From NCBI RefSeq assembly GCF_024372725.1, contig NZ_VOUA01000015.1, positions 1 to 64,000 on the forward strand: DNA of 64,000 nt, given 5' to 3'. Position 1 is the first letter of the stretch; every line of letters begins with the position of its first letter. Positions 35,784 through 44,055 of the stretch are shown one piece after another. The notes below the pieces were generated by a model. That model was not told the DNA's origin. It was given only the letters and a program-made list of their open reading frames with translations, and did no database searches. Both the position numbers and the translations under genes were made by a program. This DNA comes from Methanosarcina sp. KYL-1. GTDB lineage: Archaea > Halobacteriota > Methanosarcinia > Methanosarcinales > Methanosarcinaceae.

Positions 35784-36196
35784 ATGTTTTCCCCAAATTC
35801 CCTTAAATTTTCATAAATAATCATGGATTCTCTCTAACTGTATCTAAGTGTCGAAAGTCTAAATTCTAAATCAAAAATGGGTTTTCACTCATTTTGGTCA
35901 GATCTCAGATTTATTATATGTAAAAAGTTAGATGATTATAAATCTTTCTAAAATCTTGCATTGTATTATTAAATATAAATTTGTTATTCTATAATACCTC
36001 TTGACTCAATTTTTAATGAAACATTATTCTATATTTATAGGAAAGATGACTTTCAAATTGATGACTGATAGGAAATGAACAACAAGTTTGCATAACGTAG
36101 TCACAGTAAATATGAAGTTTATTCTGAAAGTGATAGTAAATGAGATTAATACCATTTTTTTGTAAAATTTTATCCGCCAATTAGCTTTTAGGTCAT

Positions 36197-36661
36197 TTAG
36201 AACCCATATTCCTTCCCTGTCATCCTTTCAATCTCAATCTTAATCACACACAGCCTCTTTACTTTCTCCTCCTCAAACTCAAACGGCCCCTCTTTTCCGT
36301 AATGCTCCGAAAGCACGGTAAGCCCCTCTACTTTTTCATCGTATCCTTCCAGAATCTGAGCCCTCCCGTACCCGATAACGCTCCTGTAGCGGACGTTGTA
36401 GTTGCAGGGGTCGTCGGAGGTGATCACTTCGGTTTCGATGTCGGCCTCGAAGCAGACTTTGTTGTTCTTCCTGATAATGTCGATTTTCTTGCCGCTGGCA
36501 GAACCGTGGAGGTAGATTGCGTTGTCCTCATAGCCAAAGGATAGGGGGATGAGGTAGGGGTTGCCGGTTTCAGGGTCTGAGAGGGCGAGGCGGATGAACT
36601 TTGCTTTTGCGAGGATGGCTTCGATTTGCTGGGGGTCCTGGATCATTTTCTTGCTTCCCAT
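36197..36661 (-). CDS. Pyridoxamine 5'-phosphate oxidase-family flavin-binding protein
   Basis: 154 aa with the split-barrel FMN-binding pattern of the PPOX family (NimA-like group): ILAKAKFIRLALSD, YLIPLSFGYEDNAIYLHGS, KNNKVCFEAD, and a CNYNVRYRSVIGYGRA strand. Usually FMN or F420 binding; substrate unknown. ATG 36661 is chosen because AGGTGA lies 5 bp before it; the longer frame from GTG 36670 would start inside this Shine-Dalgarno. Confidence 0.88.
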   Translation of the reverse strand: MGSKKMIQDPQQIEAILAKAKFIRLALSDPETGNPYLIPLSFGYEDNAIYLHGSASGKKIDIIRKNNKVCFEADIETEVITSDDPCNYNVRYRSVIGYGRAQILEGYDEKVEGLTVLSEHYGKEGPFEFEEEKVKRLCVIKIEIERMTGKEYGF

Positions 36662-36899
36662 GCTATTCACCTGGAAGAGATGGTTTGTGAATAAATTCTA
36701 TAAAATTTACCAAACTGATAACTCTTCATTTTTATTTAAAACATTACATGTAAAACAATGTCAGATAAGATGAAACTTGAAAAAAAGACAATTTAGCTTG
36801 TATGGGGATGTTTATAAATAGTTCTTTTGAAACCTGTTTTTAATGACTGGCCTCCACGATCCGATGCTGAATGAATATACCGAAAAACCCATAGCAACC

Positions 36900-36909
36900 C
36901 TTAAATAGA
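36900..36909 (+). promoter_or_regulatory. TATA-like box before the Val/Leu leader ORF
   Basis: CTTAAATAGA is centred about 27 bp before ATG 36932, so the transcript would begin at the leader ORF's start codon (leaderless). A second TATA-like TTATTATACT lies at 37057-37067, closer to the enzyme gene. Confidence 0.4.
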
Positions 36910-36931
36910 ACAATCTCCCTCCACTATTCTA

Positions 36932-37015
36932 ATGTTAAGTTCTACCACAAACTACACGGAATCCAATTTACCCTTATCTGTAGTAGTTGCATTAGTGGTA
37001 GTACTATTCGCTTGA
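36932..37015 (+). CDS. Val/Leu-rich 27-aa leader ORF upstream of the acetolactate-synthase-like gene
   Basis: The ORF reads MLSSTTNYTESN, then LPLSVVVALVVVLFA. It has six Val codons (four GTA) and five Leu codons (four TTA, one CTA), most in the last third. Its TGA stop lies within the left arm of a hairpin (37009-37017 with 37038-37046), followed by T5 at 37052. This resembles the Val-rich leader peptide of bacterial ilvB operons. Alternatively it may be a genuine single-TM microprotein. There is no Shine-Dalgarno, but leaderless initiation is possible. Confidence 0.4.
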   Translation: MLSSTTNYTESNLPLSVVVALVVVLFA

Positions 37016-37056
37016 GCAAGAAAAAGAAACTATTCTGGCTCAAGTGTGCTGTTTTT
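37009..37056 (+). terminator. Candidate attenuator hairpin before the acetolactate-synthase-like gene
   Basis: CGCTTGAGC (37009-37017) pairs with GCTCAAGTG (37038-37046, one G-U), with a 20-base A-rich loop, then GTTTTT at 37051-37056. The left arm overlaps the stop codon of the 27-aa leader ORF. It could end transcription before the enzyme gene. Confidence 0.4.
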
Positions 37057-37115
37057 GGTTATTATACTGAATAGTGCATCCTGTGCCAGTTTTGTTTCTT
37101 TCCGGGAGTTTTAAG

Positions 37116-38828
37116 ATGAAAGAAATGAATGGAGCAGAAGTCCTGGTTAAGTGTCTGGAGGACCTTGGGGTCAAACACATCTTTGGCTATACGGGAGCAG
37201 CAATACTTCCGGTATTCCACGCCCTCAGGCACAGTGACATTGAGATTATAGTTAATTCCAACGAGCAATCGGCAGCATTCAGCGCAGCAGGTTATTCACG
37301 GTCAAGCAACCGGGTAGGAGTGGCCATAGTCACATCCGGGCCTGCCATAACTAACACGCTCACCAGCGTTGCCGATGCATTTGGGGACAGCATTCCCCTG
37401 CTTGTATTTGCGGGACAGGTCCCTGAGCATAAGATAGGCACCGACTCCTTCCAGCATATTAACGTCAAAGGTATCTTCAGGGATGCAGCCAAAAAGGTCA
37501 TACAGCTCTCCAATGACGATGACATAGAAACCATAGTCAAGGATGCCTACTACTTTGCAAAGTCAGGAAAACCCGGGCCTGTAGTCATAGATTTCCCTCT
37601 TGATAAACAGATGAAAAACCATGATTACCATGGTATGGACGTCAAAAGGTTTGAGGGAAGTTATCACGATGACAGGCATCTGTCTGAAGAACAATGCCAA
37701 GCCTTTTTTAAGGTGTTGCTCAACTCCAGAAGACCTTTGCTCTATCTGGGAGGCGGCCTGAACTCGGAGGCCGGGAGCCAGGCTGTCAGGGAATTCAATG
37801 AGCTTTTCGGGATACCCTCTGTCAATACACTCATGGCAAAAGGCGTCGTTGACGAAAGGGATGAACTGAACCTGGGAATGCTGGGAATGTTCGGAACCCC
37901 TTATGCGAACATGCTCATACAAGAGAACGACTTCTTCTTCGCTATCGGGGTAAGGTGGGATGACCGGGTTGCGGAAAAGGTCGGGTTTGCAATAGGCACT
38001 GACATAGCTTACATTGATATCAATCCCGAGAAAATGCATCAGATAAAAATCGAGCGCAGTCCGAAATTCACATTCATAGGGGATGCCGCCACAGCGCTCT
38101 GCGACCTGCTGGACTATGCCAGGAAGCATGACATCCGTCTGGATATTCGGGAGTGGCAGATGCGTGCAAGAGGCCTGAAAAGGTCGTGGCCCCTGGATTA
38201 CAACCGGACATCCGAATACATACAGGCTGCCGAGGTCATTTCAATGCTTGCAAGCTACGTTGACGGAAGCACAAAGATAAGCACCGGTGTGGGCAACCAC
38301 CAGATGCTCGCAGCACAGTACCTGCCAATGCAGGGCCCTAAATCTTTCATGACTTCCGGTTCCTTCGGCACAATGGGCTTTTCCATGCCCACAGCAATCG
38401 GTGTCCATTATGCGAACCCGCATTCAGGAGTCATAGCAATCGATGGCGACGGCAGCCTGAGGATGAACCTGGGAGAACTGCATACCATCGCCTCGCTGGA
38501 CCTTCCGATCAAGATACTCATGCTGAACAACAGAAGCGACGGTATGGTCCAGAACCTGCAGGATGCAGCTTATGAAGGAATACGTACAGGGACACAAAGG
38601 CCAAAAGATGTGCATTTTGCAGAGATTGCAAGGTCATTTGGCTTCAGTTATGCAGAGAGGGTAAGCAGCAGAAATGATTTGAAAGAGAAAATGGAAGCAT
38701 TTATGAATGCAGACGGACCCTGCTTCCTGGAAGCTTGCACGGACAGGGAAGAGATCCTGTATCCGAAGGTTCCGGCAGGGGGATCTTATAAAGATATGAT
38801 CCTGGGACCATACATTAAACAAATTTGA
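37116..38828 (+). CDS. Acetolactate-synthase-like thiamine-diphosphate enzyme
   Basis: 570 aa, full length for the TPP enzyme family. It has the N-terminal Pyr domain with the catalytic glutamate (SNEQSAAFSAAGYSR), the FAD/middle domain, and the C-terminal PP domain with GDGSLRMNLGELHTIASLDL and a downstream NN that binds Mg-TPP. Closest in character to acetolactate synthase large subunits, which condense pyruvate for Val/Leu/Ile synthesis, but no regulatory subunit gene (ilvN) is adjacent, so related decarboxylases remain possible. ATG 37116 has GGGAG 7 bp upstream. The 27-aa Val/Leu leader ORF supports a branched-chain role. Confidence 0.85.
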   Translation: MKEMNGAEVLVKCLEDLGVKHIFGYTGAAILPVFHALRHSDIEIIVNSNEQSAAFSAAGYSRSSNRVGVAIVTSGPAITNTLTSVADAFGDSIPLLVFAGQVPEHKIGTDSFQHINVKGIFRDAAKKVIQLSNDDDIETIVKDAYYFAKSGKPGPVVIDFPLDKQMKNHDYHGMDVKRFEGSYHDDRHLSEEQCQAFFKVLLNSRRPLLYLGGGLNSEAGSQAVREFNELFGIPSVNTLMAKGVVDERDELNLGMLGMFGTPYANMLIQENDFFFAIGVRWDDRVAEKVGFAIGTDIAYIDINPEKMHQIKIERSPKFTFIGDAATALCDLLDYARKHDIRLDIREWQMRARGLKRSWPLDYNRTSEYIQAAEVISMLASYVDGSTKISTGVGNHQMLAAQYLPMQGPKSFMTSGSFGTMGFSMPTAIGVHYANPHSGVIAIDGDGSLRMNLGELHTIASLDLPIKILMLNNRSDGMVQNLQDAAYEGIRTGTQRPKDVHFAEIARSFGFSYAERVSSRNDLKEKMEAFMNADGPCFLEACTDREEILYPKVPAGGSYKDMILGPYIKQI

Positions 38829-38842
38829 GTATCTCAAGAACT

Positions 38843-38876
38843 ATGTTGTGGAATCGCAGATGTTGTGGAATCGCAG
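38843..38876 (+). repeat. 17-bp tandem duplication
   Basis: ATGTTGTGGAATCGCAG occurs twice in direct succession, just after the TPP-enzyme stop. A second small duplication (GGGAAACCTGG) lies near 38955-38980. Neither codes for anything I can support. Confidence 0.7.
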
Positions 38877-39044
38877 GGAAACCGAAAGCAGAGTTTCAAT
38901 CCCGTACATTAAGGAAATCCGGGCAACGGCAACTCGAAGCCTTCCGAATCCCCGGGAAACCTGGCCCCCGGGAAACCTGGTGTGCTGCCCGGAAGAATCA
39001 TTTTTTATAGGTAGTGGAACTTAAAATAAGAATGGAGTGATAAC

Positions 39045-39143
39045 ATGAACGCAAAGAAACTGATCAGTGCGGTCCTGTCCATTCTTATCGTTTTGCTGGC
39101 AATATACTTCTTGATAACGTACTTGCAGAATCCCTTCCGGTGA
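39045..39143 (+). CDS. 32-aa single-TM small protein
   Basis: A tiny gene with GGAGTGAT before the ATG (spacing about 5-8). Product: a short basic start MNAKK, one hydrophobic helix LISAVLSILIVLLAIYFLIT, and a polar tail YLQNPFR. It is the size of the small membrane proteins common in archaea. Partner and role are unknown. It sits alone between the TPP enzyme and the RelBE pair. Confidence 0.6.
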   Translation: MNAKKLISAVLSILIVLLAIYFLITYLQNPFR

Positions 39144-39224
39144 ATGCTTCTCAGTGGCCGTTTTTGCAGTTTTCCTTAAACAGTTTTCTCTTTAAAGCAG
39201 GCATATTCAGGCAAAAATAGAATT

Positions 39225-39491
39225 TCACAATTCTCGATAGACAGACCGTCGATGTCTAATGTAGAAAATTGTTATGCACTTTGTTTCGTGGAGGACTTCA
39301 TATACTATCCTGTAATCGCCAGCACGAATTCGATACAGGTGTTCAGAGCCGGTTAATTTTTTTGCGTCGTGAGGAATCGGCGTATCGGCTAGTTCCGCAA
39401 TCTTTTCGAGTATCTGAGGAATTCTTTCCTCAGGTAATTTCTTTAAGTCTTTCTCTACGCTCTTCCTGAAAACTACGCTGTAGGCAGCCAT
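39225..39491 (-). CDS. RelE/ParE-family toxin
   Basis: 88 aa with the RelE pattern: VVFRKSVEKDLKKLPEERIPQILEKI at the start, LTGSEHLYRIRAGDYRIVYEV in the middle, and a C-terminal IRHRRSVYREL. RelE toxins cleave mRNA at the ribosome; ParE relatives poison gyrase, and the basic C-terminal RHR favours the mRNase-like group. The gene begins 10 bp after the antitoxin stop, the usual order for RelBE. Confidence 0.88.
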   Translation of the reverse strand: MAAYSVVFRKSVEKDLKKLPEERIPQILEKIAELADTPIPHDAKKLTGSEHLYRIRAGDYRIVYEVLHETKCITIFYIRHRRSVYREL

Positions 39492-39501
39492 TGTTCCAAT
39501 G

Positions 39502-39681
39502 TTACAATTTCAATCTCTTTTTCATATCTTCAAGACTAAGGGTCTCCTCATCACGTCTTTCTGCAACGATGGCGAGGTCGTGGAGATCCTCCTTCATTTT
39601 TTCGTATTCATCAAGGGGAATAATAACTGCGATTTTATTTCCCTTTTCGTCAACCACATACTGTTCCTGTGAAGCGCCCAT
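39502..39681 (-). CDS. RelB/Phd-type antitoxin, 59 aa
   Basis: A 59-aa protein beginning MGASQEQYVVDEKGNKIAVI, with a beta-strand N terminus (IAVIIPLDEYEKMKEDL), then a helical charged C-terminal tail. This is the shape of Phd/YefM/RelB antitoxins, which bind DNA through the N terminus and wrap the toxin with the tail. It precedes the toxin gene and would repress the operon. Confidence 0.82.
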   Translation of the reverse strand: MGASQEQYVVDEKGNKIAVIIPLDEYEKMKEDLHDLAIVAERRDEETLSLEDMKKRLKL

Positions 39682-39780
39682 TTAAACACCGCGATAAAAG
39701 ATTGTAGCCTTTTAAGTATAATACGGCTTTTAAGTATAATCCGTTTTTGTTCAGGAAATCCAACTCCACTAACTCCACAA

Positions 39781-41202
39781 TTACTTAAGCTTAAAAGACT
39801 TCAGAGTTAAGCGTCCCGTATCTTTTCCGGGTATATTCAACTTTTCAGGTACAATTCCCTTATCCGGTACAGCTACTCTCTCCGGTGCAGTCACCTTCCC
39901 AGGTTCAGCTGCCCGGGTTTGGTTTTCCCCGGCTGCCTGCCGGATCCTGAGGATTACAAACTCAGCGGGTTTCACAGGGGCAAAACCCACCAGAATATTG
40001 ACGGTTCCACTGTCTATGTCGGCCTGGGTAGTTGTTTCCCTGTCACATTTAATAAAATAGGAATCATCAGGTTTCGTTCCGGGAAAAGCGCCCTTACTGA
40101 ATAGTTCGTACATGAAAGAGTCGGTGTTCAGGCGGAGCTGCGCCCAGAGGGTCTCGTTATTGAGTTCAAAAACAGCCCATTCTGTACCCCTGAAAACACT
40201 TTCTTCAATAAAGAGGGCAAAGCGGCGGACGGGGATGTATTTCCATTCACTGGAAGGGGCACCAGCTCCCTCAAGGGTACGGGCCCCCCAGATAACACAG
40301 CCTCTTGCCGGAAATATACGCAGGCAGTTGATCCCCAGCCTGTTCAGGTCTGCGTATTCGGCATCGTTAAGGGTGTAGCTGAACTGGATTACACCCGCCA
40401 GTTTTGCATCAAGGCCTGATGGCGCTTTCCAGACCCCGCGCTGCATGTCAGTTCTGGCAAAGACGCCTGCCACGGCTCCGCAGGGCGCAAACTCCTCTAC
40501 AAGGTTATTTTTAAGGGGGTTTGCCAGCTTGATGCGCGGGAAAAAAAGCGCTGCATTCTTTTTGGAGGATGCCGGAATTGCAGGCTGCAGTTTATCCTCC
40601 AGATAGTCCTTTATCGATTCAGGGTCTCCGGCTTCTGCAGGAGGGTCTATAATAAGCATAGCCCTGCGTTTTTCGCAATAGGCTGCTGCCCTTGCAAAAG
40701 TCTCGGGATCGATGTCTTTCCCGAAACTCAGGGGAGGCAGGCAGAGCAGGTTGAAGATGTCGGTTTTTTCAAGGGTATAGATCCCTTTCCGGATATCCGG
40801 GCCGGGCGGCACCAGGTCTTCGTCGCGGAGGTCACCACCGTCATTTTCGGAACTGTCGCTTTCGAATTCGCTATTGCTTTCGGAAATGTCGCTTTCAGGC
40901 TCTCCTTTCCCAGGATAGGAAATCTCAGCAGTCCCTGTTCCTTTCACACGCACGATAACTGCTTCGTTTCCGCCATTGAGGAAATACTGCCATACTGCAA
41001 AACTCATCGTGCTCTTTTCCCAGAGCCCTCCGAAGATCTCTTCAAAGTCCCCGAAGCTGTGAATAAGAAGCGGTTCATCCGCAGGCCCTTTCCGGGCCCT
41101 GCCGACAAAAGCCGCAGTTGAGGTACTGACTCCTGTAATCGGGCGGGCACGCGCGGAAATTTCCTCTACATATACCCCCGGTTGCCTAATCGTAAATGGC
41201 AT
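39781..41202 (-). CDS. Phage-tail-sheath-like protein of a contractile injection apparatus
   Basis: About 473 aa. It begins MPFTIRQPGVYVEEISARAR, the canonical sheath N terminus, with TGVSTSTAAFVGRARKGP, and ends in the conserved sheath C-terminal domain (RRFALFIEESVFRGTEWAVFE, LWAQLRLNTDSFMYELFSKGAF, ILVGFAPVKPAEFVILRI). A Ser/Asp/Glu-rich insert lies near residues 100-130 and there is a Pro-rich tail. Sheaths contract to drive a tube through a membrane. ATG 41202 is favoured since the protein then starts like its family; ATG 41235 is also preceded by a G-rich site. No tube, wedge or other baseplate genes are in view. Confidence 0.88.
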   Translation of the reverse strand: MPFTIRQPGVYVEEISARARPITGVSTSTAAFVGRARKGPADEPLLIHSFGDFEEIFGGLWEKSTMSFAVWQYFLNGGNEAVIVRVKGTGTAEISYPGKGEPESDISESNSEFESDSSENDGGDLRDEDLVPPGPDIRKGIYTLEKTDIFNLLCLPPLSFGKDIDPETFARAAAYCEKRRAMLIIDPPAEAGDPESIKDYLEDKLQPAIPASSKKNAALFFPRIKLANPLKNNLVEEFAPCGAVAGVFARTDMQRGVWKAPSGLDAKLAGVIQFSYTLNDAEYADLNRLGINCLRIFPARGCVIWGARTLEGAGAPSSEWKYIPVRRFALFIEESVFRGTEWAVFELNNETLWAQLRLNTDSFMYELFSKGAFPGTKPDDSYFIKCDRETTTQADIDSGTVNILVGFAPVKPAEFVILRIRQAAGENQTRAAEPGKVTAPERVAVPDKGIVPEKLNIPGKDTGRLTLKSFKLK

Positions 41203-41262
41203 TACGTATCCCCTTTTTGGAATATTTATCCTCATTATGTGTCCCCCGTTGAAAACCGGACA

Positions 41263-41889
41263 TCAGATTCCATCCAGCACCCTGCCATTGACAGAAACTT
41301 TCTTTCCTTCCAGCCTGATGCTGCCTTCTCCGCTGGAAAGCTCTATTCCGGCCGGGCTGAGCACGATTTTCACGCCTTCTGAAGTTTCGAGGGTAATTCC
41401 CCCTCTCCCGGACGTATCTTCAAGGGTGATTGCGGTTTCAGTGGTCCTGAAAACCTTCTTTTCAGGCCTGGAGTCCGGAACTTCTCCTTCTTCCCAGAAA
41501 CAGCCGCACCAGATGGGGCGATTGGGGTTCCCCTCTTCAAATTCAACCCAGACATTTGCACCGATGGGCGGAAGGGCAAAAAACCCGACATCTGCTCCCG
41601 CATAAGGCACACATGGCATTGCCCAGTTCCTGCGGCTTTCTTCAGGAATTGCGGGAACAGTTACAAGGAGCCTGCCAATTCCCAGAGGATCCAGATGGTC
41701 CAGGACTTTTCCCCGGTATTTTCCTAAAAAAAGATCAACTGGTTTATCGATTAATTTATCAACTGATTTATCAACTGATTTATCAACTGATTTATCAACT
41801 GATTTATCAACTGATTTATCAACCGGTGTATCTGTTTTTCTTTTTCCAGATGGTGCCGGTAATATTTTTGCTTTAATCTGAGAAACCAT
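41263..41889 (-). CDS. Baseplate spike protein (gpV/gp5/VgrG-like OB-fold)
   Basis: 208 aa. After an N-terminal linker containing DKSV-type tandem repeats (about residues 22-47) comes the gpV/VgrG OB-fold: YRGKVLDHLDPLGIGRLLVTVP, CVPYAGADVGFFALPPIGANVWVEFEEGNPNRPIWCGCFW. The C-terminal part (GGITLETSEGVKIVLSPAGIELSSG) is a beta-helix-like spike region. It would form the spike at the tip of a contractile tail. It lies 60 bp from the sheath gene on the same strand. Confidence 0.87.
   Translation of the reverse strand: MVSQIKAKILPAPSGKRKTDTPVDKSVDKSVDKSVDKSVDKSVDKLIDKPVDLFLGKYRGKVLDHLDPLGIGRLLVTVPAIPEESRRNWAMPCVPYAGADVGFFALPPIGANVWVEFEEGNPNRPIWCGCFWEEGEVPDSRPEKKVFRTTETAITLEDTSGRGGITLETSEGVKIVLSPAGIELSSGEGSIRLEGKKVSVNGRVLDGI
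41761..41820 (-). repeat. 12-bp tandem repeat inside the spike gene, 5 exact copies
   Basis: AACTGATTTATC five times in a row (plus degenerate flanking copies from about 41736 to 41832). It encodes DKSV units in the N-terminal linker. The unit is a multiple of three, so copy-number change keeps the frame. Confidence 0.9.
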
Positions 41890-41999
41890 AACTATTTACA
41901 GCATCTTTAAGTTTAACAAGTTTTCCGGAATACGGTATGCTACAGCATGTGCATTCGGCTTACCTTATGGGGTTTCTTGCTTTATTTTATGTAAAAAGT

Positions 42000-42257
42000 T
42001 CAGAGCTCGGGATATTCAGTAAATTCCCTGGGCTTGCGGTCCGCTGAGCTGTAAACCACATGGATGACTTTGCCGTCCAGAGTCCGATTGGTCTGTTCAA
42101 TGCAGTAGCTTTCCACGTTCCCGATATAAATACCTCCGATAACCACATTTTCTCCGACAGTCATGGCAACCCGGCTGTCCTCGATGCCTGCAACCTTTCC
42201 CCTGTAGTTGCTGATGGGAGCTGTTTCTTCGGTATAAGAAAGGCCTGTCCGGAATAT
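42000..42257 (-). pseudogene. Short ORF of the sheath/spike region without a normal start
   Basis: A protein-like frame runs to TGA at 42000-42002: SYTEETAPISNYRGKVAGIE, then TVGENVVIGGIYIGNVESY, ending REFTEYPEL. It has no in-frame ATG before its middle; ATA at 42255-42257 or a frameshift from an overlapping frame (ATG HIPDRPF) would be needed. I do not recognise the family; it may be the degraded end of a gene. Nothing else in 41890-42325 looks coding. Confidence 0.35.
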
Positions 42258-42325
42258 GCATGGAATGGAAATTAATGATTAAATTCCGGAGAAAGTGATA
42301 TGGAAAAAGCACTTTTAAGCAATAT

Positions 42326-43948
42326 TCACCTAATTTCCGGCTCATCATCCTTAGTTTTCACTTCAACCAGCCTCACAACCCCGCCTCCTCCTTCCCTCCC
42401 CATTTCCATCTCTACAAGGTAGGTGTAATCCGAAATTCCTTCAAGCCCTCCGGCCCCCGAAGCTCCCACTATCAGCGAATAGATCTTTGCGTTGTATTTT
42501 TTCTTTGCCTCCTCCCAGCGGGCAAGCACAAGTTCGTCGGAGACTTCGGACTTTCCGTCCGTGATAAAGAGCAGATCTGCGCCCCGAAAGTCTTTTTCTT
42601 TCAGGGACTTCAACCCGGAAGCAAGCGCCGTGTTAAAGTCTGTCCCGCCCCCGAAGGTGTAGAGGAGGAAGTTCAGGAACTTTTCCGACATCCGCTTCCT
42701 GCTGCTGAGTTCGATTTCCAGGTGCTGGGTCGTGGAGGCGAAGAGGATGATTTTCATATCCCGTTTCTGGGTGAGCATCCTTTTTGCTATCGCAAGGACC
42801 GCGGACTTGGCAAGGGTCTGGGGGGCTCCGTGCATGGAACCCGAGGTATCCACCAGGGCGATAAGGGGCCCTTTCGGCTTTATGCGGGGCGGGCCTGTAA
42901 AGTGCTTGCCAAGCAGCTGGTAGCTGAGGAGCCTTCCTTCCAGCATGTCTGCGTAGAACTTCCGTTTCAGGGTCGGGTTCAGGAGTTTTGCGGCTTCCAT
43001 GGGGAGAAGGTTGTTCAGGGAATTCGAGAAGCGGACGGTCTGGATCCGGTTTTTCCCGAAGGGAGAGTAGCGTATGCGGTCTGCAGGGGGGTCAAACTCC
43101 CTTCTTCCGATGAAGTCCACGATTCGTCTCAGGTCAGGGTTTTCTTCGAAAAAAGTTGAGAAGCGCCTTACCATTTTCAGGTGGACGTAGAAAGGCTCTT
43201 TTTTAAGCTCCTTTAAGGAATAGCTCCAGTTCCTGCCCGGAAAGAGGAGGGCAAGGAGGTCGAAAAGGTCCAGGTTTTCTTCCATTTCCGAGATGAATTC
43301 GTCCATCCTGCGGTAGAGCCCTTCCAGCATCCCGTCCAGGAAAGCCTGGTATCCGTCCATCTGCATAAAGTTCAGGACAGCTTCGCAAAGAGCCATCCGT
43401 TCAGAATTCGCCGGCTGAAGAGGCTGGCCAGCCCCTCCCTCAAGTCCTTCCTGGGGGCGATTTCCCCAGTGGAGGAGGGTTTCTTTAAGGATCTTTTCGA
43501 ATTCCAGGAGGACAGCTTCCATTTCAGCCCCGATTTCCCGGGTAGAAGAATCAGATGATGCCGAAAAACGTTCCATCACATCGTATACCGGGGGGAGGAG
43601 CAGCTTCAGGCAGGCAACCCCGGCCCCGGGACTTTTTTTCGCGATTTTTCGGAGTTTCGGCCAGGGTTTTGAGTTTTTAAGGGTCAGGAAAACAGGGTAA
43701 AATGCCCCGAAATGCCCGACGAATTTCCCAGGGTCTTTTATTTCGTAAGGCTGCCCGAAGAGGATTTCCTGGGTGATTACTTCAGCAATCTTTTCCCTCA
43801 GGGAGCGGGGAATAGTCCTCGGAAATGCAACCGTGCTCCTGAGTTCGCCTTCCAGCAGGGACGTGGTCTGCTTACGGACGGTAAGGGAGCCGTGCCAGGG
43901 CCTGTTCCTGGAAAAAAAAGAGTAGACCTCCGGAGAGGTGCTGTCCAT
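42326..43948 (-). CDS. VWA-domain (CoxE/ViaA-like) protein
   Basis: 540 aa. The N-terminal two thirds are helical. A von Willebrand A domain follows with the metal-ion site DTSGSMHG (LIALVDTSGSMHG, about residue 365), a conserved Thr in GGGTDFNTAL, and Asp in LFITDGKSEV. The layout matches ViaA-type partners of MoxR ATPases. Together they probably form a chaperone-like complex that remodels or inserts cofactors into protein complexes. It follows the MoxR gene by about 107 bp on the same strand. Confidence 0.87.
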   Translation of the reverse strand: MDSTSPEVYSFFSRNRPWHGSLTVRKQTTSLLEGELRSTVAFPRTIPRSLREKIAEVITQEILFGQPYEIKDPGKFVGHFGAFYPVFLTLKNSKPWPKLRKIAKKSPGAGVACLKLLLPPVYDVMERFSASSDSSTREIGAEMEAVLLEFEKILKETLLHWGNRPQEGLEGGAGQPLQPANSERMALCEAVLNFMQMDGYQAFLDGMLEGLYRRMDEFISEMEENLDLFDLLALLFPGRNWSYSLKELKKEPFYVHLKMVRRFSTFFEENPDLRRIVDFIGRREFDPPADRIRYSPFGKNRIQTVRFSNSLNNLLPMEAAKLLNPTLKRKFYADMLEGRLLSYQLLGKHFTGPPRIKPKGPLIALVDTSGSMHGAPQTLAKSAVLAIAKRMLTQKRDMKIILFASTTQHLEIELSSRKRMSEKFLNFLLYTFGGGTDFNTALASGLKSLKEKDFRGADLLFITDGKSEVSDELVLARWEEAKKKYNAKIYSLIVGASGAGGLEGISDYTYLVEMEMGREGGGGVVRLVEVKTKDDEPEIR

Positions 43949-44055
43949 ATTGTTCAGGGAACCGGCCGAATCTTCCGTATCAACACCTCACTTTCATACT
44001 GTGTTATCTATTAGGCTGTGGTTATTCTACTATTTGCGGTTCATTTTGCTCTGAT

